Of a stretch of DNA of 64,000 nt, positions 8,787 through 18,122 are shown piece by piece. The translations under genes were made by a program, and so were the position numbers. The stretch is from Pseudomonas sp. MYb327. GTDB taxonomy: Bacteria > Pseudomonadota > Gammaproteobacteria > Pseudomonadales > Pseudomonadaceae. Position 1 is the stretch's first letter. Each line of letters begins with the position of its first letter. A model generated the notes under the pieces. That model saw only the letters and a program-made list of their open reading frames with translations. It was not told the DNA's origin and made no database searches. The DNA is taken from positions 5,913,001 through 5,977,000 of the forward strand of contig NZ_CP159258.1 of assembly GCF_040438925.1 (NCBI RefSeq), read 5' to 3'.

Positions 8787-9827
8787 ATGAAGTCGCACAT
8801 CTGGCGTTTGGCCGGTGTTGGTTTGCTGTGTGTCAGTGTCACTGCGCAATCGCTCGCCGATGAGCCGCAGAACCGGGGTCCCGATGGCGGTCAGCACGGG
8901 GAGGGCGGTCATCAGGGCAACAATAATCAGGGCCATGGCAACAATCAGCCGCGCCCGCAGAACAACGATGTCATTCGTGGCGACAACAGTCGCCAGTTCG
9001 AGCACAGCGGCCAGAATCAGAACAATGGCCATTACCAGCCTCGTCAACAACCCGACTTCAACAGTCCGGTTCGGTCGCCTCCGCCATCGCCACAACTGCC
9101 GGCCAATGATTTGCCGATCCAGCCTCGGCCCGACGCCGTGCGCCAGACCCAGACGCCGCAGCGTGGTTACTACCAGGACACGCCGCGTCGCAACGACAAC
9201 AATCAGCACTGGAACGGCTACATAGGCGCGCCGTCGAATAACAATCAGTGGCAGGGCCGTCCGAGCGGGCACGGCAATGGCTGGGGCCCCGGCCCGCAGT
9301 ATCGCCCTGGGCACGTGATCGATCGCTTCCCGGACCGTGAGTACCGCGTGCCTTACCGAGGCATGGATTATTTCTATTCCGGCGGTTACTGGTATCGCCC
9401 GCTGGGCCCACGTTATGTGGTGGTCGAACCACCGCGCGGGATTCGGGTGCGCTACTTGCCGGATTACGCCGAGCAAGTCTTGATCGGCGGGTCGGTGTTG
9501 TTCCTGGCGGCGGGCGCGTATTACGCCTATCAGGAGAGCACCCAGGATTACGTCGTGGTCGAGCCGCCGGTGGGCAACTTGCAACCGCAACCGCAACCGC
9601 AACCGCAAGCCGCCAGCAGTGGCTATGACGTGGAGGCGTATCCGGCCAACGGCCAGTCTCAGGAACAGGTCAATCAGGACGGTTTCGAGTGCTATCAATA
9701 CGCGGTGCAGCAGAGTGGCTTCGACCCGCGAACCGCGACCTATCAACCGGACCCTTCAGTGGTACAGAACTATCGTCAGGCCCAAGGTAACTGCCTGAGC
9801 AGTCGCGGCTATCAGGTGAGTTTCTGA
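8787..9827 (+). CDS. Secreted DUF6515 family protein
   Basis: Exported protein of 346 residues. The signal peptide (about 1-25, ending SLA) is followed by a low-complexity Asn/Gln/Gly/His/Pro-rich stretch (about 25-185). The conserved DUF6515 core (about 195-260) has GGYWYRPLGPRYVVV and one hydrophobic segment VLFLAAGAYYAY. A short QP dipeptide repeat (DNA 9582-9609) and a C-terminal Cys-containing domain (FECYQYAVQQSGFDP) follow. The ATG at 8787 was chosen over an upstream GTG because GAGG lies 7 nt before it. Function unknown; location periplasmic or outer envelope. The end overlaps the convergent CDF gene by 16 bp. Confidence 0.82.
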   Translation: MKSHIWRLAGVGLLCVSVTAQSLADEPQNRGPDGGQHGEGGHQGNNNQGHGNNQPRPQNNDVIRGDNSRQFEHSGQNQNNGHYQPRQQPDFNSPVRSPPPSPQLPANDLPIQPRPDAVRQTQTPQRGYYQDTPRRNDNNQHWNGYIGAPSNNNQWQGRPSGHGNGWGPGPQYRPGHVIDRFPDREYRVPYRGMDYFYSGGYWYRPLGPRYVVVEPPRGIRVRYLPDYAEQVLIGGSVLFLAAGAYYAYQESTQDYVVVEPPVGNLQPQPQPQPQAASSGYDVEAYPANGQSQEQVNQDGFECYQYAVQQSGFDPRTATYQPDPSVVQNYRQAQGNCLSSRGYQVSF

Positions 9828-10717
9828 GCCCTGACGGCTTTCACCACTTCCTGCGGGTCGGCGTGCACCAGCACTTCGGCTCGCGGGTAGGCCGCGTGAA
9901 TCGCATCGGCGGCCTGATCGCTGATGCCGTGGGCGACTGACAGCGTCAATTCCCCCGGCAGTTCCAGATGCAACTGCACAAACCACTGATTGCCAGAAAT
10001 CCGCGTGCGCAAGTCATGCGCGCCCAAAACCCCCGGCACGCTGCAGGCCAGTTCCAGCATGTGCTGGCTGACATCCGGCGGCAGCTCTTCATCCATTAAC
10101 ACCGCAAAGCTTTCCCGAGCGATAGTGACCGCGCTCCAGAGGATGTAAGCGGCGATCCCCAAACCAAACCAGGCGTCGACCTGATGCCAGCCAAATCCCG
10201 CCAGCAGCAGCGCGACCAGAATGCTGCCGTTGAGCAGCATATCCGAGCGGTAATGCAGGGAGTCGGCGCGCACCGCGTTGGAGCCGGTGGCCTTGACCAC
10301 CCGATGCTGCAACGCCAGCAGTGCCAGGGTCAGGCACAGGGAAAACACGATCACTGCGATGCTGATCCACGGCGCGCCCACCGGTTCCGGATGCTTGAGC
10401 CGGTCGAACGCCTGTAACGCGACCAGCACCGCACTGCCACCAATGAACAGCGCCTGCGCCATACCGGCCAGTGATTCAGCCTTGCCATGCCCGTAGCGAT
10501 GATCGTCATCGGCGGGGCGCAAGGCGTAGTGCACGGCCAGCAGGTTAAGCAGCGAAGTGACGCCATCGAGTGCCGAGTCGGTCAACCCGGCGAGCATGCT
10601 CACCGAACCGCTCAGCCACCAGGCGATACCTTTGGCGATGATCAGCGTACAAGCCACCGCCACCGAGGCACGGGTCGCCAGCCGCAGCAGGCGGGCGTGT
10701 TCGACGCTTGAGATCAT
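9812..10717 (-). CDS. Cation diffusion facilitator (FieF/YiiP-like metal exporter)
   Basis: Proton-driven divalent-cation efflux protein of 301 residues in the inner membrane. About six transmembrane helices (11-205) precede a cytoplasmic metal-sensing domain (210-295). The transport site has the FieF pattern of two Asp in helix 2 (LTDSALDG) and His/Asp in helix 5 (HYRSDML), which suits Zn(II)/Fe(II)/Cd(II). The inter-helix motif DDDHRYGHGKAE is also conserved. Convergent with, and overlapping, the DUF6515 gene. Confidence 0.9.
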   Translation of the reverse strand: MISSVEHARLLRLATRASVAVACTLIIAKGIAWWLSGSVSMLAGLTDSALDGVTSLLNLLAVHYALRPADDDHRYGHGKAESLAGMAQALFIGGSAVLVALQAFDRLKHPEPVGAPWISIAVIVFSLCLTLALLALQHRVVKATGSNAVRADSLHYRSDMLLNGSILVALLLAGFGWHQVDAWFGLGIAAYILWSAVTIARESFAVLMDEELPPDVSQHMLELACSVPGVLGAHDLRTRISGNQWFVQLHLELPGELTLSVAHGISDQAADAIHAAYPRAEVLVHADPQEVVKAVRAQKLT

Positions 10718-10746
10718 GGGTGCGGAGTTTCCTTGTCGTGCCCCGA

Positions 10747-11166
10747 TTACGCGGCGGGTTGCAGGCCGAACATGGCCAGTTGCTGAGTGCTGCCCTTGTG
10801 CTGGATCAGGCGCGGATCGTCCAGCGGCAGGCTGCGGCCCAGCTCACGTTGCAGAATAGTCTGCAACTTGAGGTTATCGACCTTGCCGTCGGCACCGATG
10901 GCTTCCTTGAGTTTTTCCGGGTCGACCTGGGCCGTCTTGCCCGGTTCAAAGTAAATCGCGCCAGTAGCGAAGTCCACGGCGAACGCGATCAGGCCGGGGA
11001 TGATGTAAAACAACAGGCCCACGGCATCGAGCACGGCGATGGCCGGGTCGATCTTGCCGTCGATCTGGCCGCGACGATCCGGATAGAAAATCGAACCGCA
11101 CGCGGTGACCTGGGTCAGCAGGGTCGCGACCAAAACACCGCCGATCAGGCGAAAGGGAACACGCAT
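10747..11166 (-). CDS. Putative lipoprotein
   Basis: Protein of 139 residues with an N-terminal membrane/signal segment ending LTQVTACGS, a lipobox-like site with Cys at about residue 20. A short conserved region with IFYPDRRGQIDGKIDP is followed by a hydrophobic stretch VLDAVGLLFYIIPGLIAFAVDF and a polar C-terminal tail. Start ATG at 11164-11166 has AGGAG 9 nt upstream; the longer frame that begins upstream lacks this. Homologues in Pseudomonas are often mislabelled as polynucleotide nucleotidyltransferase; nothing here supports that. Function unknown. Confidence 0.75.
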   Translation of the reverse strand: MRVPFRLIGGVLVATLLTQVTACGSIFYPDRRGQIDGKIDPAIAVLDAVGLLFYIIPGLIAFAVDFATGAIYFEPGKTAQVDPEKLKEAIGADGKVDNLKLQTILQRELGRSLPLDDPRLIQHKGSTQQLAMFGLQPAA

Positions 11167-11276
11167 ATGAAATCTCCTGAGTCTTCTGGAAAACGAAACG
11201 TCGTCGGTACGAATTAAGACCCCGACTAACGCCCGGCAGTTCGCCGTTATACTCGCCCCTCTGTTTGGGAGCCAGC

Positions 11277-13793
11277 ATGATTTCTTTGCCGATTGATGAA
11301 GTTTTACCCGCCCTGCGTGAAGCACTCGCCACGCGTCATGAAGCCGTGCTCGAAGCACCGCCCGGCGCCGGTAAAACCACCCGCGTGCCTTTGGCCTTGC
11401 TCAATGAGACGTGGCTGGCCGGGCAGACCATCCTGATGCTCGAACCGCGTCGTTTGGCGGCGCGGGCGGCGGCGGAACGTCTGGCGAGTGAGTTGGGTGA
11501 GAAGGTCGGCGAAACCGTGGGGTATCGCATTCGGCTCGACAGCAAGGTCGGCCCCAAGACGCGTATAGAGGTTGTCACCGAAGGCATTCTGACCCGGCGC
11601 TTGCAGGATGACCCGGCACTGGAAGGCGTGGGGCTGCTGATCTTCGACGAATTTCACGAACGCAGTCTCGACGCCGACCTGGCGTTGGCCCTAAGCCTGA
11701 ATGGCCGGGAACTGTTCCGTGACGATCAACCGCTGAAAATTCTCTTGATGTCGGCCACGCTCGAAGGCGAACGCCTGGCCGGGTTGCTCGACGACGCGCC
11801 GATCCTGCGCAGCGAAGGCCGCATGTACCCGGTGGCGATGCGTTGGGGGCGACCGTTCCAGGCTGGGGAATTCATCGAACCGCGACTGGTGCAGACCATC
11901 CTCGAAGCCTTGAACGACGAAACCGGCAGCGTGCTGGTGTTCCTGCCGGGGCAAGCGGAAATTCGGCGCGTGCATCAACAACTGGCCGATGCACTGGGCG
12001 ATAGCCCTCAAGTTTTGCTTTGCCCGTTGCACGGCGAAATGGACCTGGCCGCGCAACGTGCGGCGATCGATCCAGCGCCACCTGGCAAGCGCAAAGTCGT
12101 GTTGGCCACCAACATCGCCGAGACCAGCCTGACCATCGACGGCGTGCGCGTGGTGATCGATGCCGGGTTGGCGCGGGTGCCGCGTTTCGATCCTGGCAGC
12201 GGCATGACCCGCCTCGATACCCAGCGTATTTCCAGGGCGAGTGCCACCCAGCGCGCGGGCCGGGCCGGGCGACTGGAACCGGGCATGTGTTATCGCTTGT
12301 GGTCGCAGGATCAGCACGAACAACTGGCGGCCTACGGCAGTGCGGAAATTCTTTCGGCGGACCTCGCCGGGTTGGCATTGCAACTCGGTCGCTGGGGTGT
12401 GACGCCGGGCCAGTTGGTTTGGTTGGACGTACCACCGTCAGCTGCTTATGCACAGGCTCAGGATTTGCTCGAGCGCTTGGGCGCGCTCGAAGGCGAAGCG
12501 CTGACCCGCCACGGTCAGGCCATGGCTGAACTGCCGGCGCATCCGCGTATCGCCCATTTGTTGTTGCGCGGGCAAGCGCTGGGCTTGGCGGACATGGCTT
12601 GTGAGGTCGCGGCACTGCTCGGCGAGCGCGATATCTTGCGTGGCGCTGGCGCTGATTTGCACAGCCGATTGGTGCTGTTGTCCGGTGAAGAACGTGCCGC
12701 TCGCGGTGCTCAGGGCGGGGTGCAGCGGGCGCGACAATTGGCGCGGCAATATCGCGGATATTTGCGCGGTAAAGCATCGGAGCCCGTCAGCGATCCCGAT
12801 CATCCGCGCTGGCTCGGCGCGCTGCTGGCGTTGGCCTATCCGGATCGCGTGGCCCAGCAACGCCGTGCCGGTGGTGCCGAGTATCGCCTGGCCAACGGGC
12901 GTGCCGCGTTGTTCGCCGAAGCGGACAGCCTGATGAAACAACCGTGGCTGGTGATCGCCGATCTCGGCAGTCGTCAGGGGCAGCGTGAAGAGCGGATTTA
13001 TTTGGCGGCGGATTTTGATCCGGCGCTGTTCGATTCGGTGCTGGCCGAGCAGGTGCGCTGTGTCGATCAACTGGATTGGGACGAACGCGAAGGCGTGTTG
13101 CGCGCCGAGCGCCAACGCAAGGTCGGCGAGCTGATCCTCAGCCGCGAACCGTTGACCGGCCTCGACGAAACGGCTCGCAGTCAGGCATTGGTGAATCTGG
13201 TGCGACGCAAAGGTCTGGAGTTGTTGCCGTGGACGCCGCAGCTGCGTCAGTGGCAGGCGCGGGTAGCGTTGCTGCGTCAGTTGGACATGAGCGGCAAGGG
13301 TGAAAGTGAATGGCCGGATGTCAGTGATACCGCGCTGCTCAAAAACCTCGAACACTGGCTGATGCCGTATCTGGGCAAAGTCTCGCGGCTCAGTCACTTC
13401 GCCAACCTCGACCTGTCGAGCATCGTCCACAACCTGCTGCCGTGGCGGCTGCCGCAACGGCTCGACGAGTTGGCGCCGCATCATCTGAGCGTGCCGTCGG
13501 GTTCGTCGATTCGCCTGGACTACAGCGAGCAACCGCCGATTCTCGCGGTGCGTTTGCAGGAGTTGTTTGGGCTGGCCGAGACCCCGCGCATCGCCGGTGG
13601 CCGGCAAGTGGTGAAGCTGCATCTGCTGTCCCCCGCGCGACGGCCGGTGCAGGTGACGCAGGATCTGGCGAACTTCTGGCGTAGTACTTACGCCGAAGTG
13701 AAGAAGGATTTGAAGGGGCGGTATCCGAAACATTATTGGCCGGATGATCCCTTGGTGGCCGAGGCGACCGCGCGCATCAAGCCGCGTAAGTAG
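11277..13793 (+). CDS. hrpB: ATP-dependent RNA helicase HrpB
   Basis: DEAH-family helicase of 838 residues. Walker A APPGAGKTT (about 27-35), motif Ia EPRRLAARAAAERLA, DEFH box (LLIFDEFHERSLDADL), SAT motif (LLMSATLEG), motif IV/V region FLPGQAEIRRV and TNIAETSLTIDGV, and motif VI QRAGRAGR. The C-terminal half carries the helicase-associated domains and an HrpB-specific tail ending KGRYPKHYWPDDPLVAEAT. ATG 11277 is preceded by GGGAG; a TTG 12 nt upstream is less likely. The RNA substrate of HrpB is not well defined. Confidence 0.94.
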   Translation: MISLPIDEVLPALREALATRHEAVLEAPPGAGKTTRVPLALLNETWLAGQTILMLEPRRLAARAAAERLASELGEKVGETVGYRIRLDSKVGPKTRIEVVTEGILTRRLQDDPALEGVGLLIFDEFHERSLDADLALALSLNGRELFRDDQPLKILLMSATLEGERLAGLLDDAPILRSEGRMYPVAMRWGRPFQAGEFIEPRLVQTILEALNDETGSVLVFLPGQAEIRRVHQQLADALGDSPQVLLCPLHGEMDLAAQRAAIDPAPPGKRKVVLATNIAETSLTIDGVRVVIDAGLARVPRFDPGSGMTRLDTQRISRASATQRAGRAGRLEPGMCYRLWSQDQHEQLAAYGSAEILSADLAGLALQLGRWGVTPGQLVWLDVPPSAAYAQAQDLLERLGALEGEALTRHGQAMAELPAHPRIAHLLLRGQALGLADMACEVAALLGERDILRGAGADLHSRLVLLSGEERAARGAQGGVQRARQLARQYRGYLRGKASEPVSDPDHPRWLGALLALAYPDRVAQQRRAGGAEYRLANGRAALFAEADSLMKQPWLVIADLGSRQGQREERIYLAADFDPALFDSVLAEQVRCVDQLDWDEREGVLRAERQRKVGELILSREPLTGLDETARSQALVNLVRRKGLELLPWTPQLRQWQARVALLRQLDMSGKGESEWPDVSDTALLKNLEHWLMPYLGKVSRLSHFANLDLSSIVHNLLPWRLPQRLDELAPHHLSVPSGSSIRLDYSEQPPILAVRLQELFGLAETPRIAGGRQVVKLHLLSPARRPVQVTQDLANFWRSTYAEVKKDLKGRYPKHYWPDDPLVAEATARIKPRK

Positions 13794-13812
13794 ACCTCTT
13801 CACCGGCAAACC

Positions 13813-13840
13813 CTGTGGGAGCGAGCCTGCTCGGGCGGTG
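13813..13840. repeat. Single REP half-element, GTGGGAGCGAGCCTGCTCG family
   Basis: CTGTGGGAGCGAGCCTGCTC followed by a decayed partner, just downstream of hrpB. Confidence 0.6.
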
Positions 13841-13879
13841 ATTCCGGACGATTGGCAGGCGAAGTGAAAATGCCTTGGT

Positions 13880-14959
13880 TCAAGGCGCGGCGGGCAGGAG
13901 GAACCGTGCAATCACTGGCAAATGATCGGAGATGCGCAAGGTGTCGTCCTGCCGCACCGTCGCCTCGACCCGTTTGACGTGCGGGCTGTAGAACAGATAG
14001 TCGACGGTGCGGTCCGGGCCGTTGAGACCTGAATCGTTCGGGTAATGGGTCAGCCAGCGTGCGCGGTCGACCCCGCCAGCTTCGTTGTTGGTCGGGATCA
14101 TCGGGTATTTGTCCCACAGGAGATGCAGCGCGCTGTCGGCGGAATAGGGCGTGCGTTGTTCGTCGGGCAGGCGCTGATATTGCCCCAGCGGCAGCAAGTT
14201 GAAATCACCACCGATCAACCACGGCGTGCCACGGCTTTCAAATTTGTCGAGGACTTTGGCCACGGCTGAGATTTGCGTGCTCACGCTATCGTCGGGTTGC
14301 GATACTCGGTCCAGATGGGTGTTGAGAATCGCCATTTGGCCGCCGTCGCTCAACGGCAGGTAAGTGACCAGCAGGGCATTTCTCGGGCTGAATTGGCGGC
14401 TGACCAGGTTGCCCTGGACGATCGGCAATTGCAGGCGCTCGGCGTGTTCGATCTGGTAGCGGCTGAGGGTCGCCAGTTGCCGGCCAACGCTGCCGAAGAT
14501 GTGCAGATTGGGTACGAAGTCCGCTTTCCAGTCGAACGCGTGGGCACTGCATGGATAAAGGTCGGCGACCCGCTCCTGGAGCAATTTGAGCTGATTCTGA
14601 TAAGCGCTGGCCTTGGCGCCGTCGTCGAGTTCCTGCAGCAGCACCACGTCCGGCTGCTCATCACGAATGACCCGCGCCACTTCATCGAGACTGAAGGCCA
14701 TGTCCTCCTGGGTGGGGGATTCATCGGATCCGGCAGCCTGGTCATTCCAGAACACGTAACGCTTGCCCGCCAGGTATTGGACGTTCCAGGTCATGACCTT
14801 CAGCGCCTGACCGGGAGCCAGGGTCGGCGCCTGAGTGCTGCAACTGACCGGCAACACTTCCTTGGCGTCGGGGCGCCAGGTCAGGCTGTAAATCATCACG
14901 ACGATCAGGCCGATGACGATCAACGATGCCAGCAGGGTGTAGCGCAGTAGTCGGGTCAT
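13880..14959 (-). CDS. Membrane-anchored endonuclease/exonuclease/phosphatase family protein
   Basis: EEP-fold hydrolase of 359 residues. One N-terminal transmembrane helix (about 6-25, LLASLIVIGLIVVMIYSL) puts the catalytic domain in the periplasm. Active-site motifs typical of the DNase I/AP endonuclease/sphingomyelinase superfamily are TWNVQYL, LLQELDDG, ILNTHLD, GGDFNLLPLG and a C-terminal ISDHLPVIARF. Substrate (nucleic acid or phospho-lipid/inositol phosphate) cannot be told from sequence. I chose the Met at 14957-14959; a longer frame from 14998 adds 13 residues without a ribosome-binding site. Confidence 0.82.
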   Translation of the reverse strand: MTRLLRYTLLASLIVIGLIVVMIYSLTWRPDAKEVLPVSCSTQAPTLAPGQALKVMTWNVQYLAGKRYVFWNDQAAGSDESPTQEDMAFSLDEVARVIRDEQPDVVLLQELDDGAKASAYQNQLKLLQERVADLYPCSAHAFDWKADFVPNLHIFGSVGRQLATLSRYQIEHAERLQLPIVQGNLVSRQFSPRNALLVTYLPLSDGGQMAILNTHLDRVSQPDDSVSTQISAVAKVLDKFESRGTPWLIGGDFNLLPLGQYQRLPDEQRTPYSADSALHLLWDKYPMIPTNNEAGGVDRARWLTHYPNDSGLNGPDRTVDYLFYSPHVKRVEATVRQDDTLRISDHLPVIARFLLPAAP

Positions 14960-15025
14960 GGCTCGGCTTATAGCGTTACGAAAGTTGACCCCGAGCATAC
15001 CCGACTGACGGGCGGTCGCCCACGG

Positions 15026-15700
15026 TCAACGTGGGCCGTCGATTTTTTCCGGTACTTCGCTGATCAGCATGAACAGCCGGAACAGCACCACACTGGTGAA
15101 CAGTTGCAGGAAGCTGTGGGCACTGTCGATCAACAGCGAGACCACCGGGTTCTGCGGCTCAGGGTAGACCGCCAGCGTCGCGCCCTTGAGCAGCCACAAC
15201 GGCCCCATCACACACAAAATGCACACCAGGATGCGCAGGAAATGCCCACGGGTCAGGCGCAGGCTTTGCTTCATCGCCGCCAGCGGGGCGAGGCCGCGCA
15301 ACACCAACAGGTATTCGCCGAACGCCAGGGTCACCATCAGGTAGATACCCGGCAGGAAGTACAGCGACAGGCCGAGCAGAATCAGCAACGTATTGAGCGC
15401 CGTCAGCAGGGCAAAGCGCGGCCACAGGTATGCGGATCTCGACAGCAGGGCGCGATTGCTCGGCGATTCGCCACGGCTGCGGGCGTCGAGGAACAGAATC
15501 AACGCAGCGGTGTACAGCGGATAAACCAGCAGGCCGACCATTACGCTGATGCCGGGAAAACTGTCCGGCTCGGTGGAACGGTCAACCACTTGCTGCAACA
15601 GCGCCTCGATAATCACCAGCGGCAGGCATAGCTGCACGATCTGGCCCAGATTGCGCTTGAAGAAATACAAGGAGTCACGCAGTACATCTAACGGATTCAT
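15026..15700 (-). CDS. YciC/UPF0259-like inner-membrane protein
   Basis: Hydrophobic protein of 224 residues starting MNPLDVLRDSLYFFKRNLGQ. About five or six membrane helices, with PLYTAALILFLDARSRGE and a central FLPGIYLMVTLAFGEYLLVL, resemble the YciC family of unknown function. The Met at 15698-15700 begins the conserved region; an upstream extension to 15787 is possible but unsupported. Confidence 0.7.
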   Translation of the reverse strand: MNPLDVLRDSLYFFKRNLGQIVQLCLPLVIIEALLQQVVDRSTEPDSFPGISVMVGLLVYPLYTAALILFLDARSRGESPSNRALLSRSAYLWPRFALLTALNTLLILLGLSLYFLPGIYLMVTLAFGEYLLVLRGLAPLAAMKQSLRLTRGHFLRILVCILCVMGPLWLLKGATLAVYPEPQNPVVSLLIDSAHSFLQLFTSVVLFRLFMLISEVPEKIDGPR

Positions 15701-15878
15701 CAGTCGGTATCGCTGGTCATAAGCAGTTACACACTGTAACCGATGATGTACCGCTCGGAGCAAACGTAAACGATCGGTAAAGGGCATTGAAACGACTTGT
15801 TTCAGCCTCCATTAAGGTCGGGCACCTTATCCTCTATGGATAAAGGCAACGATTTCCCCGGCAATCTACGAGGTCGCC

Positions 15879-16640
15879 ATGAACAGCGAAGAACAAACCC
15901 TGATCGATGGACTGTTTTCCCGGCTGCAACAGGCCGAAACGGACTCAGCCCCGCGCGACGCCCAGGCCGAGGCGCGGATCAAGGAACACCTGACACGCCA
16001 ACCGGCGGCAGGCTATTTCATGACCCAGGCGATTCTGGTGCAAGAGGCAGCGATCAAGAGCCTCGACGAACAGAACAAACAACTGACCGCGCAAGTCCGG
16101 CAATTGCAGACCGACCTGCAACAGGCCAAAACGCAAGCGGCTCCGGCAGCGAGCAGCGGTGGTTTCCTGTCGAGCATCTTTGGTGGCGGCAGCCGTGATC
16201 CGCAGCCTGCGCCTGCGCAAAGTGCGCAGGTGTCGAATGGCGGTGGCTGGCGTGAGCCGGCGCGTCCTGCGTTCAACTCGCAACCGCCACAACAAAACTT
16301 CGGCGCGCCGCAACAAAACTACGCACCGCAACAGCAGGCCGCGGCGGGCAGCAGTTTCCTCGGTGGTGCACTGAAAACCGCGGCCGGCGTCGCGGGTGGC
16401 GTGATGCTGGCGCAAGGCATCAGCAGCCTGTTCCATCACAATCAGCAACCGGAAGAAATCGTCGAAGTCATCAAGGAAGAACCGGCCCAGGTCAACGACC
16501 AGAGCAACAACGGCTGGGGCGACGACCAGCGCATGGCTGGTAACGATTCCTACGGCAACGACCAGGGCGGTTTTGCCGACGCCGACTACAGCGATGACAG
16601 TTCATCGTTCTTTGGTGGTGACGACGACTCCTACGTCTGA
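15879..16640 (+). CDS. DUF2076 family protein
   Basis: Protein of 253 residues. The conserved DUF2076 N-terminus (1-80) has EEQTLIDGLFSRLQQAE and a coiled coil with SLDEQNKQLTAQVRQLQ. A Gly/Ser/Pro/Gln-rich linker (about 85-160), a glycine-rich amphipathic stretch GGALKTAAGVAGGVMLAQGI and a strongly acidic Asp/Ser-rich tail (about 195-253, SFFGGDDDSYV) follow. A GAGG Shine-Dalgarno lies 6 nt before the ATG. Function unknown; proteins of this shape are often periplasmic ligand-binding-like or chaperone-like, but I see no signal peptide. Confidence 0.8.
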   Translation: MNSEEQTLIDGLFSRLQQAETDSAPRDAQAEARIKEHLTRQPAAGYFMTQAILVQEAAIKSLDEQNKQLTAQVRQLQTDLQQAKTQAAPAASSGGFLSSIFGGGSRDPQPAPAQSAQVSNGGGWREPARPAFNSQPPQQNFGAPQQNYAPQQQAAAGSSFLGGALKTAAGVAGGVMLAQGISSLFHHNQQPEEIVEVIKEEPAQVNDQSNNGWGDDQRMAGNDSYGNDQGGFADADYSDDSSSFFGGDDDSYV

Positions 16641-16651
16641 CAACCCCGAAC

Positions 16652-16747
16652 CTGTGACGAGCGAGCTTGCTCGCGCTGGGTCGCGAAGCTGCCCCAAAAA
16701 AACGGGTCTGCTGCGCAGGCCAGCGGGAGCAAGCTCCCTCGCCACAG
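16652..16747. repeat. REPIN, GTGGCGAGG family
   Basis: Left half with CGAGCGAGCTTGCTCGCGCTGG and right half CCAGCGGGAGCAAGCTCCCT, closing with CGCCACAG, around a spacer of about 40 bp. Lies in the 247-bp gap before the NYN gene. Confidence 0.8.
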
Positions 16748-16887
16748 GTTGCGATTTCACCGGTGCCATTCGTCTGAGGCCGCCTGCGGCTTCAGGCCGA
16801 TTATTCGCGGAACCTTCCTCCAGGCTGGCATACTGGCGACTTTTCGGGCCTTGTGCCTGATCTTGCCTGCACCCGAGGGGATTTCCG

Positions 16888-17367
16888 GTGAAAAAAATCG
16901 CAGTGTTCGCCGATGTCCAGAACCTCTATTACACCGTGCGCCAGGCTTATGGCTGCCACTTCAACTATGCCGCGCTGTGGGCCGAGATCAGCAAGCAGGG
17001 GCAGATCGTCGAGGCCTATGCCTACGCCATCGACCGTGGCGACAGCAAACAGCAGCAGTTCCAGCAGATCCTGCGCAACCTCGGTTTCACCGTGAAGCTC
17101 AAGCCGTACATCCAGCGCAGCGACGGCTCGGCCAAGGGCGACTGGGACGTAGGCATCACCCTCGATATCATGGACGCCGCCGACCACGTCGACGAAATCG
17201 TGCTGGCCTCCGGCGACGGTGATTTCGACATGCTGCTCGAACGCATCATCAGCAAACACGGGGTGCAAGCGGTGGCCTACGGCGTGCCGGGCCTGACCGC
17301 CAACTCGCTGATCCGCGCCGCCAGCCGCTACGTGCCGATCGAAGGCGCGTTGCTGCTCAAGAATTGA
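16888..17367 (+). CDS. NYN domain (LabA/DUF88) putative ribonuclease
   Basis: Protein of 159 residues consisting of one NYN/PIN-like domain. Acidic metal-site residues appear in VFADVQNLYY (first Asp), KGDWDVGITLDIM (second Asp pair) and VLASGDGDFDMLL (third). NYN domains are Mg-dependent RNases of the PIN superfamily; here the cellular target is unknown. Start is GTG at 16888 with GAGGGG 8 nt upstream. It lies 22 bp before, and is probably co-transcribed with, the DnaQ-like exonuclease, so the two may form a nucleic-acid processing pair. Confidence 0.85.
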   Translation: MKKIAVFADVQNLYYTVRQAYGCHFNYAALWAEISKQGQIVEAYAYAIDRGDSKQQQFQQILRNLGFTVKLKPYIQRSDGSAKGDWDVGITLDIMDAADHVDEIVLASGDGDFDMLLERIISKHGVQAVAYGVPGLTANSLIRAASRYVPIEGALLLKN

Positions 17368-17389
17368 TTTTTACGGAGTTGAACCAGGT

Positions 17390-18001
17390 TTGGAACGCAT
17401 TGCAGTCATCGACTTTGAAACCACCGGGATCTCCCCGAGCAGCAGCTGCCGGGCCACGGAAATCGCCGTGGTCATCCTCGAACAAGGGCGCATTGTCGAG
17501 CGTTACCAGAGCCTGATGAATGCCGGCGTACGCGTCCCGGCCTTCATCGAACAACTCACCGGCATCAGCAACGCCATGCTGCGCACCGCGCCCTCGGCCG
17601 AGCAGGTGATGAACGAAGTGAATGAATTCGTCGGCATCACGCCTTTGCTGGCGCATAACGCCGCATTCGACCAAAAGTTTTGGGACTTCGAACTGGGCCG
17701 GATCAAACGCACCCGCCTGCAAAACTTTGCCTGTTCGCTGCTACTGGCCCGCCGTCTGATGCCCGCCGCGCCGAATCACAAGCTCGGCACCCTTACCACA
17801 TTCGCCAACTTGCCACACACCGGCAAGGCTCACCGGGCGATGGCTGATGCGGAAATGGCGGCTAACCTGACCTCGCATCTGGCCGAAGAGCTGCGCCACA
17901 AGCACGGCTTGCGCGACCTGTCTCATGACTTGCTGTGCAAGTTGCAGAAAGTGCCAGCGGCGAAGATCAATGAGCATTTGAAACGGCATCGCGGATTCTG
18001 A
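17390..18001 (+). CDS. DnaQ-like 3'-5' exonuclease
   Basis: Exonuclease of 203 residues of the DEDD superfamily, like DNA polymerase III epsilon but stand-alone. ExoI VIDFETTGISP (Asp/Glu), ExoII TPLLAHNAAFDQKFW (Asp) and ExoIII with HRAMADAEMAANL (His/Asp) are intact, making it DEDDh type. The TTG at 17390 gives MERIAVIDFETTG with an ACGGAG element about 11 nt upstream; no ATG is available before the ExoI motif. Probably co-transcribed with the NYN gene. Confidence 0.86.
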   Translation: MERIAVIDFETTGISPSSSCRATEIAVVILEQGRIVERYQSLMNAGVRVPAFIEQLTGISNAMLRTAPSAEQVMNEVNEFVGITPLLAHNAAFDQKFWDFELGRIKRTRLQNFACSLLLARRLMPAAPNHKLGTLTTFANLPHTGKAHRAMADAEMAANLTSHLAEELRHKHGLRDLSHDLLCKLQKVPAAKINEHLKRHRGF

Positions 18002-18017
18002 AATCACCGCAGTTCCC

Positions 18018-18109
18018 CTGTAGGAGCCGGCTTGCTGGCGATAGCGGTTCATCATCCAACATTCATGTCGACTGATATGCCGAAATCGCCAGCAAGTCGG
18101 CCCCTACAG
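18018..18109. repeat. REPIN, TGTAGGAGC family
   Basis: CTGTAGGAGCCGGCTTGCTG on the left and CGCCAGCAAGTCGGCCCCTA on the right, convergent intergenic position between the exonuclease and the Lrp gene. Confidence 0.85.
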
Positions 18110-18122
18110 GGTTTGTGTCGAA

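Noticed and set aside
9582..9609. Short hexamer-like CAACCG tandem repeat
   Set aside because: It is in frame inside the DUF6515 gene and simply encodes a Gln-Pro run of a low-complexity linker; not a separate element.
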